Assembly: GCA_002732755.1 (NCBI GenBank)
Contig: NVSP01000003.1
Location: forward strand, 3,719 to 10,143
Direction: 5' to 3'
DNA length: 6,425 nt
Origin: Phycisphaera sp.
GTDB lineage: Bacteria > Planctomycetota > Phycisphaerae > Phycisphaerales > UBA1924
In this document: piece after piece, positions 5,555 to 6,425 of the stretch
How the letters are laid out: every line of letters starts with the position of its first letter
Numbering within the stretch: position 1 is the stretch's first letter
Notes under the pieces: generated by a model
The model's database searches: none
The model's input: the letters and a program-made list of their open reading frames with translations, nothing else
Told to the model about the DNA's origin: nothing
Made by a program: the position numbers and the translations under genes

Positions 5555-5574
5555 CCGAGGGCGCAAGCCCTCGG
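5555..5574. repeat. REP-like hairpin 3 with GCAA loop
   Basis: CCGAGGGC (5555-5562) and GCCCTCGG (5567-5574) form a perfect 8-bp stem closed by a GCAA (GNRA-type) tetraloop. Its left arm plus loop start, CCGAGGGCGC, recurs at 5595-5604, where it runs directly into the duplicated gene segment. Confidence 0.85.
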
Positions 5575-5599
5575 GCCTATCTTGCCCAAAGCGTCCGAG

Positions 5600-5723
5600 G
5601 GCGCGGTCGCGGCGGCGCTGGCCCTGCTGCTTGGCGCGTGGTTACTGATGATGCAGGCGAGGCTGGAGATGCTGCCGGCGGGGCTTGCCGAGGCGGACCG
5701 GGTGATGCTCAAAGACACGATCC
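5600..5723 (+). pseudogene. Truncated partial copy of the membrane-protein gene at 3650-4131
   Basis: These 124 bases align to 3871-4009. There are four substitutions (ATG to CTG, GCG to GCC, TCA to TTA, GAA to AAA, seen as codons) and one 15-base deletion. The deletion removes one of two GCGTGG repeats and the bases between them, turning GAWVHFAWSLMM into GAWLLMM. Identity outside the gap is about 97%. Three of the four changes alter the amino acid. It has no start, no first two helices and no C-terminal helix, so it cannot encode the parent protein. Homology stops sharply on the left at a half hairpin (CCGAGGGCGC) and fades on the right within about 8 bases. Confidence 0.9.
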
Positions 5724-5751
5724 CTGCTCGCGCTTCGGGCTCGTTGCGGCC

Positions 5752-5776
5752 ACCCTCACCCCCGCGGGGAGAGGGT
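5752..5776. repeat. Imperfect hairpin, ACCCTC-A-CCCC / GGGG-A-GAGGGT
   Basis: The arms 5752-5762 and 5766-5776 pair over ten of eleven positions with one central mismatch and a CGC loop. It differs in sequence from the three CCGA-type hairpins. CTTT follows on the plus strand, too short for a clear terminator. It lies 28 bases right of the duplicated segment and 80 bases before ychF. Confidence 0.65.
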
Positions 5777-5856
5777 CTTTGGCAATACTCGACCCGTGAT
5801 CCCAGCCCCCATATCCTCTTGTCCGCTCACTGCCGGGCGGTTTCGGAGCAGGGTTG

Positions 5857-6425
5857 ATGGAAGCTGGAATTGTCGGGTTGCCCAATGTTGGCAAGAGCAC
5901 GCTGTTTAACGCACTGACCGCGGCTGGGGCTTTGGCGGCGAACTATCCGTTTGCCACCATCGAGCCAAATATCGGCGTCGTGCCCATCCCGGACCCTCGG
6001 CTGGAGATCATCCGGGGGCATATCGAGACGCAGAAGATCGTGCCGGCGGCGCTTCGGCTTGTGGATATCGCGGGCATCGTCAAGGGCGCCAGCGAGGGTG
6101 AGGGGCTTGGGAACAAGTTTCTGAGCCACATCCGCGAGGTCGATGCGATCGTGCAGGTCGTGCGGTGCTTTGAGCAGACCTCGGGCGGCGACGATGTGAC
6201 GCATGTCGAAGGCTCGGTCGATCCGATCCGCGACATCGAGACCATCGCGACGGAATTGATCCTGGCGGACTTGCAGACGGTCGAGAACGCGCTGCCAAAG
6301 GCGGAGCGGGCGGCGAGGGCGAAAGACCCGGCGGATATCGCAAGGCTTGCGGTGCTCAAGTTGCTTGAGCCGTTGTTGAGTGATGGTCAGCCTGCGCGGA
6401 TGCTCAGGCTCGAAGATGCGGCGGA
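5857..6425 (+). CDS. ychF: Ribosome-binding ATPase YchF (OLA1 family), 3' part beyond window
   Basis: YchF is a universally conserved TRAFAC-class P-loop NTPase of the Obg group that binds ribosomes and prefers ATP over GTP. The first 189 codons are present. [20 protein letters not shown] contains the P-loop (residues 7-15), [20 protein letters not shown] is the family-typical switch I region, and [20 protein letters not shown] holds the G3 DxxG at Asp70. A hydrophobic Ile follows the DIAG motif in place of catalytic Gln, the HAS-NTPase hallmark. [19 protein letters not shown] then matches the family, and the following helical region ([20 protein letters not shown]) is the start of the coiled-coil insertion. 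The NxxE specificity motif and TGS domain lie outside the window. The ATG follows GGAG (5845-5848) by 8 bases and gives the usual N-terminus. The gene begins immediately right of the repeat block. Confidence 0.96.
   Translation, partial: MEAGIVGLPNVGKSTLFNALTAAGALAANYPFATIEPNIGVVPIPDPRLEIIRGHIETQKIVPAALRLVDIAGIVKGASEGEGLGNKFLSHIREVDAIVQVVRCFEQTSGGDDVTHVEGSVDPIRDIETIATELILADLQTVENALPKAERAARAKDPADIARLAVLKLLEPLLSDGQPARMLRLEDAA

Larger units (their letters stand above)
5342..5856. other. Gene-free, repeat-rich block between the SUMF1-fold gene and ychF
   Basis: This 515-base stretch holds three CCGA...TCGG hairpins, a fourth ACCCTC...GAGGGT hairpin, a small GCGGG/CCCGC inverted repeat (5481-5492), and a partial copy of the membrane-protein gene (5600-5723). 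A 144-codon open frame (5423-5857) crosses the block but is a chimera of hairpins and the duplicated segment, without a convincing start site. No transposase is present. Confidence 0.7.

Noticed and set aside
5364..5574. CRISPR array
   Set aside because: The hairpins differ in sequence, have unequal spacing (53 and 94 bases) and only three copies, and no cas gene is present.
5538..5575. Second decayed PEP-CTERM tail on the minus strand (frame reading LVALLG)
   Set aside because: The frame stops after LVALLGS, lacks a basic end, and overlaps the third hairpin; the shared 11-mer alone is too short to support it.
5423..5857. 144-codon frame crossing the repeat block and overlapping the ychF start
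   Set aside because: It is stitched from hairpin arms and the duplicated segment, with no domain and no ribosome site. The TGATG overlap with ychF appears accidental.

Overview
The window looks like chromosomal DNA of a planctomycete, most likely of the Phycisphaerae type. This is an inference from the combination of a prepilin-type protein with a long C-terminal domain, a SUMF1/FGE-fold secreted protein ending in a PEP-CTERM-like (PAP) sorting tail, fairly high GC with G/C-rich third codon positions, and long shadow ORFs. No species can be named from the sequence alone.

Layout. Positions 1-2318 are leftward: murA (peptidoglycan precursor synthesis, start at 1268, its last few codons beyond the window edge), a small lipoprotein of unknown function (1440-1796 for the preferred start), and tRNA-Arg(CCU) (2245-2318). 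From 2319 on everything reads rightward. A 131-base divergent spacer holds nested inverted repeats. It is followed by a pseudopilin-like protein (2450-3541), a four-helix membrane protein broken by a -1 frameshift (3650-4131), a secreted SUMF1-fold protein with a PEP-CTERM-like tail (4304-5341), a 515-base gene-free block, and the start of ychF (5857 to the window edge).

Functionally, murA, tRNA-Arg and ychF are housekeeping genes. The block between them (about 2320-5856) is accessory: two cell-surface or exported proteins, one decayed membrane-protein gene, and a repeat-rich scar. No operon linking the surface genes into one pathway can be shown.

The most informative region is 5342-5856. 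It holds three related hairpins that open CCGA and close TCGG (REP-like), a fourth unrelated ACCCTC-type hairpin, and a 124-base, roughly 97% identical partial copy of the frameshifted membrane-protein gene lying about 1.7 kb upstream. The copy lacks exactly 15 bases lying between two GCGTGG direct repeats, and its left junction falls in a half-copy of the third hairpin. This records a recent local rearrangement rather than a new functional system. I found no CRISPR array, no transposase and no recognised defence system.
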